Shown: in pieces, positions 1 to 6,848 of the stretch
Layout of the letters: each line of letters begins with the position of its first letter
How positions within the stretch are numbered: the first letter of the stretch is position 1
From: Planctomycetota bacterium
Lineage (GTDB): Bacteria > Planctomycetota > Brocadiia > Brocadiales > Bathyanammoxibiaceae
Length of the DNA stretch: 6,897 bases
Direction of reading: 5' to 3'
Assembly: GCA_030623665.1 (NCBI GenBank)
Contig: JAUXLO010000098.1
Location: 1-6,897 of the forward strand
Notes under the pieces: generated by a model
What the model was told of the DNA's origin: nothing
Seen by the model: the letters and a program-made list of their open reading frames with translations, nothing else
Databases searched by the model: none
Program-made: the position numbers and the translations under genes

Positions 1-410
1 CAGCCCTGGGAAACGTGGAACTGCCTCTCTTGTATAAAGGCATGCCACATAAGATGAGAATGAAGAGGGCCGGAGAGGTGCTGCTTTCTGTCGGCCTAAG
101 GGGCAGGGAACACTACACACCCAGCCGTCTCTCGGGTGGAGAACAGCAGCGCGTTGCGATAGCACGGGCCATCATAAACAATCCAGCACTGATCCTCGCG
201 GACGAGCCTACGGGTAATCTGGACAGTAAAAATGCTGCTGACGTTATGGACATTTTTGTGGAGCTCAACAAACAAGGCATCACTATAATCCTTGTCACCC
301 ACGAGAGGGATATAGCGGCATATGCGCGCAGAAGGATTGTGTTTAAGGACGGCCGCATAGTTGAAGACACTGCACGTACCCGTCAGAAGGTCTTAAAGGA
401 CGAGGTATGA
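1..410 (+). CDS. ABC transporter ATP-binding protein, MacB/LolD type (C-terminal part, 5' end outside window)
   Basis: This is the cytoplasmic ATPase subunit that would power the permease encoded immediately downstream. The reading frame is open to the window edge, with the first whole codon at position 3, and 135 residues are visible. Seen in sequence: an ENVELPL-like stretch at the start ([11 protein letters not shown]) that normally follows the Q-loop, the ABC signature [14 protein letters not shown], Walker B with the catalytic Glu ([12 protein letters not shown]), and the switch His in LVTHE. Family members are usually about 220-240 residues, so roughly 95-100 residues, including Walker A, lie upstream. 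The LSGGEQQR...DEPTGNLD combination is typical of the LolD/MacB/FtsE group rather than of nutrient importers. The TGA stop at 408-410 is one base before the permease ATG, which suggests translational coupling. Whether the exported substrate is a lipoprotein, a peptide or a drug cannot be told from this fragment. Confidence 0.93.
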   Translation, partial: ALGNVELPLLYKGMPHKMRMKRAGEVLLSVGLRGREHYTPSRLSGGEQQRVAIARAIINNPALILADEPTGNLDSKNAADVMDIFVELNKQGITIILVTHERDIAAYARRRIVFKDGRIVEDTARTRQKVLKDEV

Positions 411-411
411 T

Positions 412-1650
412 ATGAGACTTCTTCTGGAGATATTTCGTACTGCGTTGGGCACGATAAGGCAGAACAAGATGCGTTCCGGCCTCACCATGCTGGGTGTAAC
501 CATTGGGGTCGGCTCGGTAATTACAATGGTAAGCATCGGCATGGGTGCGAGGGTCCAGGTAAAGGAACGTATAGAAGGGCTTGGCACCAACATGCTGTTT
601 GTCTTCGCAGGGACGACGACGTCAGGGGGTGCGAGGACCGGGGCCGGCAGCGGTTTTACCCTCACGGTTGACGATGCCCGTGCCATTGCCAGAGAGTGTC
701 CTGATGTAGCATTGAGCTCTTACGGTAAGCGGGAGACAAATCAGGTTATATTCGGCAATCAGAACTGGAATACCGTTATTGCCGGCGTAACACCGGAATA
801 CCAGTTAATCAGAAACTGGCCGGTGGAAGAAGGCAGCTTCTTTGACTACAGAGACATGGATAGGGCGGCCACCGTTTGTGTGCTTGGGTCTAAGGTGGCT
901 GAGAACCTGTTTGTGAGGGGTGAAGACCCCCTGGGGGAGACGATAATTATAAAGAGGGTGCCCTTCAAGGTTATTGGAGTCATGAGTCCGAGGGGTGCCC
1001 TTGCCGGTGGCGGCGGAAGGGACCAGGACGACCAGATATTCATACCGTATACCACGGCCGAGTGGAAGATCATTGGCTCGGTGTTGCCCGGCTACGTGAG
1101 TATCATATACGTCTCGGCAGTAAATTCCGAGTCAATTGGAGACGCCGAGGAGGATATAAAGGCCCTGCTCAGACAACGACATAATATCCAGCCCGACCAG
1201 CCGGACGATTTTATCATACTGAACCTCCAGGACATAGCTGCCACCAGGGAGCAAATGGGAAAAATCCTGACCTACCTCCTGGGCAGCATTGCATCAGTTT
1301 CGCTCGTAGTGGGTGGAATAGGTATCATGAATATAATGCTGGTGTCTGTAACTGAGAGGACGAGAGAGGTGGGGATACGCATGGCGGTGGGTGCAAAGCA
1401 GCGCGATATTATGCTACAATTCTTGGTTGAGTCTGTGGTCCTCAGTTGTATGGGCGGTGTCATTGGCCTGTGTGTCGGTGTGGCAAGTACGAAGATCGTA
1501 TCCCTGGTGGGCGACTGGCCCGTGCTTATCTCACCGTTGGTTGTACTGATAGCCTTTAGCTTTGCAGTGCTGGTGGGTGTAGTCTTTGGGCTTTACCCGG
1601 CGAATAAGGCCTCAAAACTCAACCCCATAGAGGCCCTCAGGTATGAATAA
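412..1650 (+). CDS. ABC transporter permease, MacB/LolC (FtsX) family
   Basis: This 412-residue inner-membrane subunit pairs with the ATPase encoded just upstream. Its architecture is that of MacB-type permeases: a short cytoplasmic N-terminus ending in NKMRSGLTMLGVTIGVG, a first membrane helix at about 24-45, and a large periplasmic MacB_PCD-like domain at about 46-280 with a glycine-rich loop near 195-203. Three further helices follow at about 285-309, 338-362 and 371-395. The strongly conserved segment between helices 2 and 3 (ERTREVGIRMAVGAKQRDI, 315-333) is the FtsX-type coupling region that contacts the ATPase. The C-terminus PANKASKLNPIEALRYE is the usual ending of this family. The ATG at 412 has a GAGG at 402-405 six bases upstream. 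A periplasmic adaptor (MacA-like), if present, would lie upstream of the window. The family is secure; a MacB, lipoprotein-release or other export role is not resolved. Confidence 0.94.
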   Translation: MRLLLEIFRTALGTIRQNKMRSGLTMLGVTIGVGSVITMVSIGMGARVQVKERIEGLGTNMLFVFAGTTTSGGARTGAGSGFTLTVDDARAIARECPDVALSSYGKRETNQVIFGNQNWNTVIAGVTPEYQLIRNWPVEEGSFFDYRDMDRAATVCVLGSKVAENLFVRGEDPLGETIIIKRVPFKVIGVMSPRGALAGGGGRDQDDQIFIPYTTAEWKIIGSVLPGYVSIIYVSAVNSESIGDAEEDIKALLRQRHNIQPDQPDDFIILNLQDIAATREQMGKILTYLLGSIASVSLVVGGIGIMNIMLVSVTERTREVGIRMAVGAKQRDIMLQFLVESVVLSCMGGVIGLCVGVASTKIVSLVGDWPVLISPLVVLIAFSFAVLVGVVFGLYPANKASKLNPIEALRYE

Positions 1651-1660
1651 AAAGCGCTCA

Positions 1661-1737
1661 TCCCTTCGTAGGGACAGGTCTTTAGACCTGTCCACAATTG
1701 GACAGACCTGAAGGCCCGCTGTTGGCGGAAATCTGTC
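1661..1737. repeat. Cluster of inverted repeats between the permease and flavo-diiron genes (REP-like or decayed mobile repeat)
   Basis: Several dyads are packed into 77 bases. A perfect 9-bp stem GGACAGGTC (1672-1680) pairs with GACCTGTCC (1685-1693) around the loop TTTA. A competing 5-bp hairpin TCCCT/AGGGA (1661-1665/1670-1674) has a TCGT loop. CTGTCC (1688-1693) can also pair with GGACAG (1700-1705). GACAGA (1701-1706) pairs with TCTGTC (1732-1737), enclosing an inner hairpin CCGC/GCGG (1716-1719/1725-1728). No T-run follows the strongest stem, so it is not a canonical intrinsic terminator. The compact GGGACAGGTC...GACCTGTCC palindrome looks like the dispersed extragenic repeats seen in many bacterial genomes, but copy number cannot be judged from one window. 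Confidence 0.55.
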
Positions 1738-1779
1738 TCAGACACGGCCTGTTGCCACGTTCAAAATGCTGGAGGCGCA

Positions 1780-1786
1780 GGAGAGG
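1780..1786 (+). promoter_or_regulatory. Ribosome binding site setting the flavo-diiron start
   Basis: GGAGAGG at 1780-1786 lies nine bases before the ATG at 1796. The earlier in-frame ATG at 1766 has no purine-rich site ahead of it. It would also add ten residues that are not expected before the conserved IADDVYWVGAIDWN beginning. Confidence 0.65.
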
Positions 1787-1795
1787 AATGTCTAT

Positions 1796-2989
1796 ATGCA
1801 TGTAGAGATTGCTGATGACGTCTACTGGGTCGGCGCAATAGACTGGAACCTGAGAATCTACCATAACACATATTCCACCCACCACGGAACCTCCTACAAT
1901 TCTTATCTCATTATGGATGATAAGGTTGCCCTTGTGGATGCCGTATATGGCCCATTTGGTGAAGAGCTTATCGGGCGCATAAGTGAAAAAATTCCACCCG
2001 AGCAGATAAGCTACGTCATCGTCAATCATTCTGAGCCGGACCACTCGGGCGCTCTGCCTCTACTGATGAAGCGCGCCCCCAAGGCCAGGATATTTTGCAC
2101 CGCCAAGTGCAAGGACTATCTGAAAAGGCTTTATTTTGCAGACTGGGAGTTCACCACCGTAAAGACAGGCGACGAGATAAGCCTTGGCAAGAAGACCCTT
2201 AGGTTTATCGAGGCCCCTATGATGCACTGGCCTGACAGCATGTTCACGTACGTTAAAGAACGCTCGCTGCTCCTGTCAAACGATGCCTTCGGTCAGCATA
2301 TAGCCTCCTCCCAGAGATTCGTTGATGAGATAGACGAGGGCATTATATGGGAAGAGGAGGCCAAATATTTTGCAAATACGCTGTATCCCTTCACCACACT
2401 CATAAAAAAGAAACTTGATGAGATAAATAACTCCGGGCTTCCCATCAAAATGATTGCACCCAGCCACGGCCTCATCTGGCGGAAAGACCCTCACAGGGTT
2501 TTGGACAAATATATGTACTGGGCCGAGGGGAAGGCGGAGCAGAAGGTCCTTGTGGCCTATGACACCATGTGGGAGAGTACAGCGGCTATGGCAAGGGCGA
2601 TGGTCGAGGGCATCCAGAGGGTAGGCATAGCGGTCAAGGCCTGCCGGCTGTCCGCCTCCGACCTGAGTGACGTAAACAAAGACGTCCTTGAGTCTAAAGG
2701 CCTGATAGTGGGCTCCTCTACGGTGAACAATACCGTACTTCCAGCCATGGCGACATTTCTGGAGGAGTTGAAGGGCCTTAGGCCCAAAAAGAAGGTGGCC
2801 TGCGCCTTCGGCTCACACGGGTGGGGAGGCGGTGCGGTTAAGGTGATAGAGAAGGCCCTGCAGCAGGCCGGCATAGACGTAATACAGCCGGGACTTATGG
2901 TCAAACACAGGCCGGACCCCGAGGGGCTTAATGAGTGCGTCGAATTTGGTAAGAAACTTGCCGAGAGAGTAAAACAAGACGAAGGATAA
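1796..2989 (+). CDS. Flavo-diiron protein (A-type flavoprotein, FprA/ROO-like O2/NO reductase)
   Basis: This is a soluble cytoplasmic enzyme of 397 residues from the preferred ATG. The family reduces O2 to water and/or NO to N2O, using electrons usually delivered by rubredoxin. The N-terminal metallo-beta-lactamase-like domain (about 1-245) holds all seven expected diiron ligands: H78, E80, D82 and H83 in HSEPDH, H144 in MHWPD, the bridging D163 in SNDAFGQH, and H224 in APSHG. The C-terminal flavodoxin domain (about 250-395) has the FMN phosphate loop YDTMWESTAAMA (255-266), the SSTVNNTVLP segment and the AFGSHGWGGGA segment (337-347). There is no fused rubredoxin or flavin-reductase domain, so this is the minimal class A form and needs an external electron donor, which is not visible here. 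The start at 1766 would give 407 residues. The stop is one base before the next gene. Confidence 0.96.
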   Translation: MHVEIADDVYWVGAIDWNLRIYHNTYSTHHGTSYNSYLIMDDKVALVDAVYGPFGEELIGRISEKIPPEQISYVIVNHSEPDHSGALPLLMKRAPKARIFCTAKCKDYLKRLYFADWEFTTVKTGDEISLGKKTLRFIEAPMMHWPDSMFTYVKERSLLLSNDAFGQHIASSQRFVDEIDEGIIWEEEAKYFANTLYPFTTLIKKKLDEINNSGLPIKMIAPSHGLIWRKDPHRVLDKYMYWAEGKAEQKVLVAYDTMWESTAAMARAMVEGIQRVGIAVKACRLSASDLSDVNKDVLESKGLIVGSSTVNNTVLPAMATFLEELKGLRPKKKVACAFGSHGWGGGAVKVIEKALQQAGIDVIQPGLMVKHRPDPEGLNECVEFGKKLAERVKQDEG

Positions 2990-2990
2990 A

Positions 2991-3224
2991 ATGAGGGACC
3001 TTGCCATTAAAGTAAAGGCTTACGCCGGCTATAAGGCGGAAGAAAGGCCGCTTGCCTTTACCCTGGAGGGCAAAGAGTATAGGATAGAGGAGGTGCTGGA
3101 CACGTCCGTTGAGGAGAGGGCAGGGAGGCGGTTGACATCGTTTTGCGTGCGCACGGATGCAGAGGGGGGCGTCTTTAAGATATATTGTTGCGGAGAAGAG
3201 GGCGACTGGTATCTGGAACGCTAA
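2991..3224 (+). CDS. Uncharacterised 77-residue protein coupled to the flavo-diiron gene
   Basis: The ATG lies one base after the flavo-diiron stop, and GAAGGA (2981-2986) inside the end of that gene serves as ribosome binding site, so the two are probably translated together. The protein is soluble-looking, with no signal peptide or membrane helix. It starts with alternating beta-type sequence, LAIKVKAYAGYKAEERPLAF, then EGKEYRIEEVLD (26-37), then a second beta-rich half containing FCVRTD and KIYCCGEEGDWYLER. The Y-x-GYK-x-xERP opening followed by a xYxxxEVLD strand resembles a small uncharacterised family I recall from diverse bacteria, but I cannot name it securely. The cysteines (C52 and the adjacent pair C70-C71) do not form a CxxC rubredoxin or zinc motif. 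It is not an obvious electron donor, and no function is assigned. Confidence 0.8.
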   Translation: MRDLAIKVKAYAGYKAEERPLAFTLEGKEYRIEEVLDTSVEERAGRRLTSFCVRTDAEGGVFKIYCCGEEGDWYLER

Positions 3225-3245
3225 ATTGTCGGGAGGGGAGACGGC

Positions 3246-3494
3246 ATGAAACTAAACGTAAAGGCTGCGGGGCTGGCGGTAGGGAGTGTGTGGGCTTTTT
3301 ATGTGATACTTGCGGGGCTTCTGGCTGCCTACATGGACTGGGGCACCCCTTTTGTGGAACTTATAGGTTCTTGTTATATTGGCTACAAAGCTACACTTAC
3401 AGGGAGTCTTATAGGCGGGGCATGGGGGCTGGTGGACGGTGCTATTGCCGGTGTGATCCTGGCGTGGGTATATAACAAGTTCGCATCTGAATAA
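3246..3494 (+). CDS. Small two-helix membrane protein, holin-like family (short paralog)
   Basis: This 82-residue protein has a strong ribosome binding site (GGGAGGGGAG, 3231-3240) ahead of its ATG. A short beta-like N-terminus, MKLNVKA, leads into a first hydrophobic helix at about 8-30, then WGTPFVEL and the motif IGYKAT (45-50). A second glycine-rich helix follows at about 52-76 with a GxxGGxxGxxxGxxxG spacing, and the protein ends in YNKFASE. Proteins of this shape are often labelled 'bacteriophage holin' in automated annotation, but no lysis gene or prophage is nearby, so a phage role is doubtful. It aligns without gaps to residues 36-115 of the next + strand protein (26 identities in 80 positions by eye). 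It follows the 77-residue gene by 21 bases and probably belongs to the same transcript. Confidence 0.8.
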   Translation: MKLNVKAAGLAVGSVWAFYVILAGLLAAYMDWGTPFVELIGSCYIGYKATLTGSLIGGAWGLVDGAIAGVILAWVYNKFASE

Positions 3495-3496
3495 AT

Positions 3497-3619
3497 AGAC
3501 CTTAGAGACCGGTGTACCAGACAAAAACATACTGGTAATTACAAGTCTCCGTGTTAAAATGCTGTGGCCAACCTACAGTGTACGTTAATTTTTAGATATG
3601 AGGTCTTATTGACGGTCTC
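3497..3619. repeat. Inverted-repeat pairs in the 145-base gap between the two holin-like genes
   Basis: Two short dyads span the gap. AGACCT (3497-3502) matches AGGTCT (3601-3606), and GAGACCG (3505-3511) matches CGGTCTC (3613-3619). The pairings cross, so they would form either alternative stems or a pseudoknot. A local hairpin TACCAG/CTGGTA (3515-3520/3532-3537) lies inside. No T-run follows it. A TAAAAT hexamer at 3555-3560 could be a -10 element, but no good -35 sits ahead of it. The gap could carry a regulatory leader for the longer paralog; chance cannot be excluded. Confidence 0.25.
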
Positions 3620-3639
3620 AGGGGAGGAGCAGGTGCCGT

Positions 3640-4005
3640 ATGGATCTTGCGGAGCTCTGTATCGAAATAAATGTGAAGAGCGGTGTGACCGAGCCCAGAG
3701 GGGACGCACTGGAGATAAACGGCCTGGTGGGGTCATCGACGCCATTTTCGATTGATGCAAGCACGACTGGCTTTGGTTTGGGAGTGGCCTGGGGGGGAGC
3801 GCTGGTGTTTCTGGGATTAATTGCGATGATGACAGGCCTGGGTGCGGGTCTGGTGGAGTTGCTCGGTTATGTACATATCGGGTATAAGGCGACGATATTC
3901 GGTATCTTTAAAGGCGGGATGATAGGTTTTTTATATGGTTTTATCTGTGGCGCGGTTCTTTCCATCGCCTGTAACACGTTTTTGGCCAGGCGCATGGGGG
4001 CCTAG
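3640..4005 (+). CDS. Holin-like membrane protein with an N-terminal beta extension (long paralog)
   Basis: This 121-residue protein has GGGGAGGAG at 3621-3629, ten bases before its ATG. Residues 1-35 form an extra hydrophilic, beta-looking segment (CIEINVKSG...LEINGLVGSS) absent from the shorter upstream paralog. From residue 36 on it matches that paralog collinearly: FSIDAST corresponds to its N-terminus, a first helix lies at about 44-68, LVELLG and the shared IGYKAT follow at 80-85, and a glycine-rich second helix runs about 86-110. The Asn-x-Phe pair near the end (N112, F114) is also conserved. The extra segment could be a small soluble domain or could pair with another protein; this is inference. 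The TAG stop at 4003-4005 overlaps the end of the convergent reading frame on the other strand. Automated pipelines may again call it 'holin', for which there is no context here. Confidence 0.78.
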   Translation: MDLAELCIEINVKSGVTEPRGDALEINGLVGSSTPFSIDASTTGFGLGVAWGGALVFLGLIAMMTGLGAGLVELLGYVHIGYKATIFGIFKGGMIGFLYGFICGAVLSIACNTFLARRMGA

Positions 4006-4682
4006 CCTTCAGCGGCAAGCCTGATTAGTCTAAGCCCCGTCAGAAATACCCAGAGCAAGAACGTAGACAGTACAATCCCGGGCAGAAGATATATGGGAAG
4101 AAATATCTTTGCGAAGATGTTGATGACCCAGAGTATACCAACCAATATGCCCAGCCAGCCCAGATAATCCGGGAATCCGGGCGCACTAAGCATGGCGAGG
4201 CCTCCCAGGCCGACCCAGCCCACCAGTCACGTAGAGCCGAAGAGACAAAAGAGTCCCTGCCCGTACGCCTCCTGTGCCCTGTAGACTACGTTCACAACGC
4301 CCTTTATTTCTTCATTGCCTGCGCTGTTGTACAGGTTTGCAAGTGTCGGGGTTACGGTAGCGTGCCGCAGCGGACCAAGGGTGCCCAGGATGATGGCGAA
4401 AAATCCAAAAAAGAGTGCAATTATGGCATACGCCTGTGCATCCCTCCAAAGGGCTTGAACCAGGGCCGGAAACGTCGGTATGAGGGAGAAGGAAAGGACT
4501 ATTGCACACCACCAGAAGAACTGCCACTCCGTGAGGCGTGCACCGACCTCCTTGAGGACCGCCCCTGCATCTTGCCTCTCCACCATGGGCCAGCGCCAGG
4601 CAAGATATGCATAAAAAAGGCCGGTAGAAACGGCATAAATTATTGCGCCATACCCGCCTATCTCTAGGAGCTTAGGGTCCAT
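4002..4682 (-). pseudogene. Six-helix membrane protein gene (DUF4386-like), interrupted by an in-frame TGA
   Basis: One continuous frame runs from the ATG at 4682 to the TAG at 4002-4004, broken only by TGA at 4227-4229 (codon 152 of 226). The first part (151 residues) has helices at about 9-31, 54-78 and 84-106 and begins a fourth. After the stop the same frame resumes the fourth helix, LVGWVGLGGLAML, and then gives two more hydrophobic segments (about 173-192 and 198-218) with the PDYLGWLGILVGILW pattern that polytopic DUF4386-type proteins show near this place. The break falls inside a helix and the combined length suits the family, so this is one gene with a point change, probably TGG to TGA, rather than two genes. 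A GTG at 4223 could restart translation but has no ribosome binding site. The ATG at 4682 also lacks a clear site. A sequencing error remains possible. Function is unknown. Confidence 0.7.
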
Positions 4683-4793
4683 AACGGATGGATAGTGGTT
4701 AAACCGGGAAAACCGGCCCAGGCTATCTTTTTCTGTGAAAGGGGGTCAGACTATGATATTTTTTCGTCCGAGCCGCGCGGCGAGCCTATCTCA

Positions 4794-5456
4794 CTACGCC
4801 GGAGCCGCCTCCAGGGCCTTTTCTTTGAGGGACTCCACCACCTCATCTATAAGGCCGTATTTGCAGGCCTCTTCAGAAGACATATAAAAATCCCTGTCAA
4901 CGTCCTGTTCAACGCGCTCCCGTGGCTGACCCGTATGTCTGCAGAGTATGTTATTGAGGCTCTTCTTAAGACGCAGTATCTCTTCGGCCTGTATGCCGAT
5001 ATCGGTTGCGGTGCCCCTCATGCCACCCCAGGGCTGGTGCAGCATAATCCTGGTGTGTGGCAGGCCGAACCTCTTTCCTTTTGTGCCGGCGGCGAGCAAG
5101 ATAGCGGCCATACTAAAGGCCTGGCCTATGCAGTAGGTGGCCACGTCGCATTGCACAAACTGCATGGTGTCATATATAGCCAGCCCGGCCGTGATAGAAC
5201 CACCCGGGGAGTTTATGTACAGGTTGATGTCCTGACTCTTGTTCTCGTTTTGGAGGAAAAGCATCTGTGCGATAACCAGGTTAGACACGGCATCATCTAC
5301 GGGCATTCCTATAAATACTATGCGGTCTTTTAGGAGTCGAGAAAAAATGTCGTAGTGTCTCTCGCCGTAGCCGGTCTTCTCTATCACATATGGTACGTAG
5401 AGCTGTGACCTGGGACCATGTTCTTGTTGCGCACTGTTAAGATCTTTAGGACTCAT
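4794..5456 (-). CDS. clpP: ATP-dependent Clp protease proteolytic subunit
   Basis: This 220-residue cytoplasmic serine peptidase assembles into a double heptameric ring and degrades proteins fed in by a ClpX or ClpA/C unfoldase. The catalytic triad is visible: S115 in GQAFSMAA, H140 in MLHQPWGG and D189 in [11 protein letters not shown]. Other family marks are [39 protein letters not shown] (oxyanion region) and [16 protein letters not shown]. The N-terminus carries about 18 residues before the conserved YVPYVIE, a short propeptide-like stretch. The start is firm: ATG at 5454-5456 with AAGGAG (5463-5468) six bases upstream. It overlaps the end of tig by 11 bases, so the two are coupled. The stop TAG is followed directly by TGA (4791-4793). 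The 111 bases after it contain a GC palindrome (4772-4781) but no convincing terminator, and clpX does not follow. Confidence 0.97.
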   Translation of the reverse strand: MSPKDLNSAQQEHGPRSQLYVPYVIEKTGYGERHYDIFSRLLKDRIVFIGMPVDDAVSNLVIAQMLFLQNENKSQDINLYINSPGGSITAGLAIYDTMQFVQCDVATYCIGQAFSMAAILLAAGTKGKRFGLPHTRIMLHQPWGGMRGTATDIGIQAEEILRLKKSLNNILCRHTGQPRERVEQDVDRDFYMSSEEACKYGLIDEVVESLKEKALEAAPA

Positions 5457-6843
5457 TTAAAACTCCTTTTAGCCTATCTTCTGTTTCTTGTTTTCCTTCT
5501 GTACCCTTTTTATCCTCAACCTCTCGCTTTTCTTCCGTCTGTTCGTCCACTATTTCAGCCTCTTTCTTGATGAGGTCCATTACCTTAGAATCCTTCATCT
5601 GATGCCTCAGGGTAGCTAGGGACCCGTGTTTCTCCAACTCGTGGCGCATTTTAGGCGGGGTTGTCTGATAAACGACGGCCATCTCTTGAATCTTCTTTTC
5701 AACCTCCTGCTCGGTAACGTATATCTTCTCTTTGTCTGCGATATTGTCCGTGACGAGAGATAGCTTGAGGTCCCTTATGGCTATTTCGTGGGAGGTATTC
5801 TCTAGTTTCTCACCCTCTTTCTCCACCTCTTCCATGGGCATTCCCTTTTGCAGCAGTTCCATCTTGTATCTATACAGTCTCTCGCCGGTTTGTGCATCAA
5901 CCAGGTCTGCCGGCAGCTCAAAGTCTGCCATGTCTACAAGTTTCTGGTATACTTGTGTCTGAAGGTCTTCCTCCACCCACCTCTTTTTATCTATTTCAAG
6001 CCTCTCGTGTACGTTTTTTCGTAGTTCATCTAACGATGGGGCGCCAAATTGTTTTGCCAGTTCGTCATTCATTTCGGGCGCTCTGGGTCTTTTTATCTCC
6101 CTTACGGCTATCTCGAGAGTGGCTTCCTTACCCCGGTACTCAGGGAGGCGGAATTTGGTGCCAAGGTTTACCTGCGCCTCCCGCTTCTCTCCGGACTTGG
6201 CCCCTTTAAGTGCCACCAAGAGTTCCGGCGCAGGGATATCGGCCACCATCCCGCCGGAGGGCCACAGCGCCACCTCCTCATCCTCGTGTATGACCTTGCC
6301 GTCAACCAGCACCTTGTAGTCACAAATAACCTGGTCTCCCCCCTGCACGTCGCCCTTTTCCTCCGTTACCAGTTGCATCTTGCTGATACTTATATTCTTC
6401 AGGGCAGCTTCTACCTCTTCGGGGGTCACCGCAGCGGACCTCCTCTTAAGTTTCATGCCCTTATAATCCCTGGCCTCAAAGGTCGGCCTGACCTCTAATG
6501 TAATGCTGAATTTTAACGATTTCTTGGGGTCGAACTCTATCTCCCCAAATTCGGGAGAGCCTATAGGCTCAAGCTTGTACTGGTCCACCGCCTCTTCGTA
6601 TGCATCCCGGATGAGAGACCCCTTTACCTCTTCTTCTATTTGCCCGCCGAACTGACGCTCGATTACACCCCTGGGCACCTTGCCCTTGCGAAAGCCCGGG
6701 ACATTGGCCGTAGCGCGCAACTGCTTAAAACGCTTTTCAAACTCGCCCTCGATCTTTTCCTTGGGGGTCTCTATCGCCAGGCGCTTCTTACAGGGTCCAA
6801 TGTCCTCAACCGTTATACTTAAACCCTCTGTTTTCTTCTCCAC
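5446..6843 (-). CDS. tig: Trigger factor, ribosome-associated chaperone
   Basis: This 465-residue protein binds near the ribosome exit tunnel and shields nascent chains. The ribosome-docking signature GFRKGKVP is at 50-57 within the N-terminal domain (about 8-110). An FKBP-like domain follows at about 160-250, then a long helical C-terminal (SurA-like) chaperone domain at about 255-430. The FKBP core is degenerate: the position equivalent to the active-site Phe of the E. coli protein appears to be Pro in ADIPAPELL, so isomerase activity is doubtful. The last 30 or so residues are a Lys/Glu-rich tail ([17 protein letters not shown]...), making it longer than the 432-residue E. coli protein. 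I prefer the GTG start at 6843 because GAGGA lies five bases upstream; a TTG at 6855 would add four residues but lacks a site. It starts 23 bases after a tRNA and overlaps clpP. Confidence 0.95.
   Translation of the reverse strand: MEKKTEGLSITVEDIGPCKKRLAIETPKEKIEGEFEKRFKQLRATANVPGFRKGKVPRGVIERQFGGQIEEEVKGSLIRDAYEEAVDQYKLEPIGSPEFGEIEFDPKKSLKFSITLEVRPTFEARDYKGMKLKRRSAAVTPEEVEAALKNISISKMQLVTEEKGDVQGGDQVICDYKVLVDGKVIHEDEEVALWPSGGMVADIPAPELLVALKGAKSGEKREAQVNLGTKFRLPEYRGKEATLEIAVREIKRPRAPEMNDELAKQFGAPSLDELRKNVHERLEIDKKRWVEEDLQTQVYQKLVDMADFELPADLVDAQTGERLYRYKMELLQKGMPMEEVEKEGEKLENTSHEIAIRDLKLSLVTDNIADKEKIYVTEQEVEKKIQEMAVVYQTTPPKMRHELEKHGSLATLRHQMKDSKVMDLIKKEAEIVDEQTEEKREVEDKKGTEGKQETEDRLKGVLNES
5463..5468 (-). 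promoter_or_regulatory. Ribosome binding site of clpP inside the end of tig
   Basis: AAGGAG on the - strand lies within the last codons of tig, six bases before the clpP ATG. Terminating ribosomes on tig would therefore be positioned to start clpP, which fits coupled synthesis. Confidence 0.8.
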
Positions 6844-6848
6844 AGTAG

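Noticed and set aside
1672..1693. Intrinsic terminator after the permease gene
   Set aside because: The 9-bp stem is good, but the bases that follow (ACAATTGGAC) do not form a T-run on the + strand, and the left flank gives no proper tract for the - strand either.
1682..2044. Open frame of 120 codons on the - strand over the start of the flavo-diiron gene
   Set aside because: It overlaps the conserved metal-binding region of the flavo-diiron protein in antisense and lacks any recognisable domain.
3246..4005. Prophage lysis cassette
   Set aside because: The small membrane proteins resemble ones often auto-labelled holins, but there is no endolysin, spanin or phage structural gene nearby, and both neighbours are housekeeping or redox genes.
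4199..4229. Selenocysteine insertion at the TGA of the membrane gene
   Set aside because: A GGCCT/AGGCC hairpin lies 15 bases after the TGA on the - strand, but its loop is only three G residues. The site is in a hydrophobic helix with no redox motif, and no selenoprotein of this type is known to me.
4772..4781. GCCGCGCGGC palindrome as terminator of the tig-clpP transcript
   Set aside because: The palindrome leaves only a 3-bp stem once a loop is allowed. On the - strand it is followed by an A-run instead of a T-run.
4695..5333. Open frame of 212 codons on the + strand opposite clpP
   Set aside because: It lies antisense to an unmistakable clpP with an intact catalytic triad. Its translation shows no recognisable motif, so it is a shadow of the clpP codon pattern.
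6049..6498. Open frame of 149 codons on the + strand opposite tig
   Set aside because: It is antisense to the conserved trigger factor and has no ribosome binding site or family motifs that I can see.
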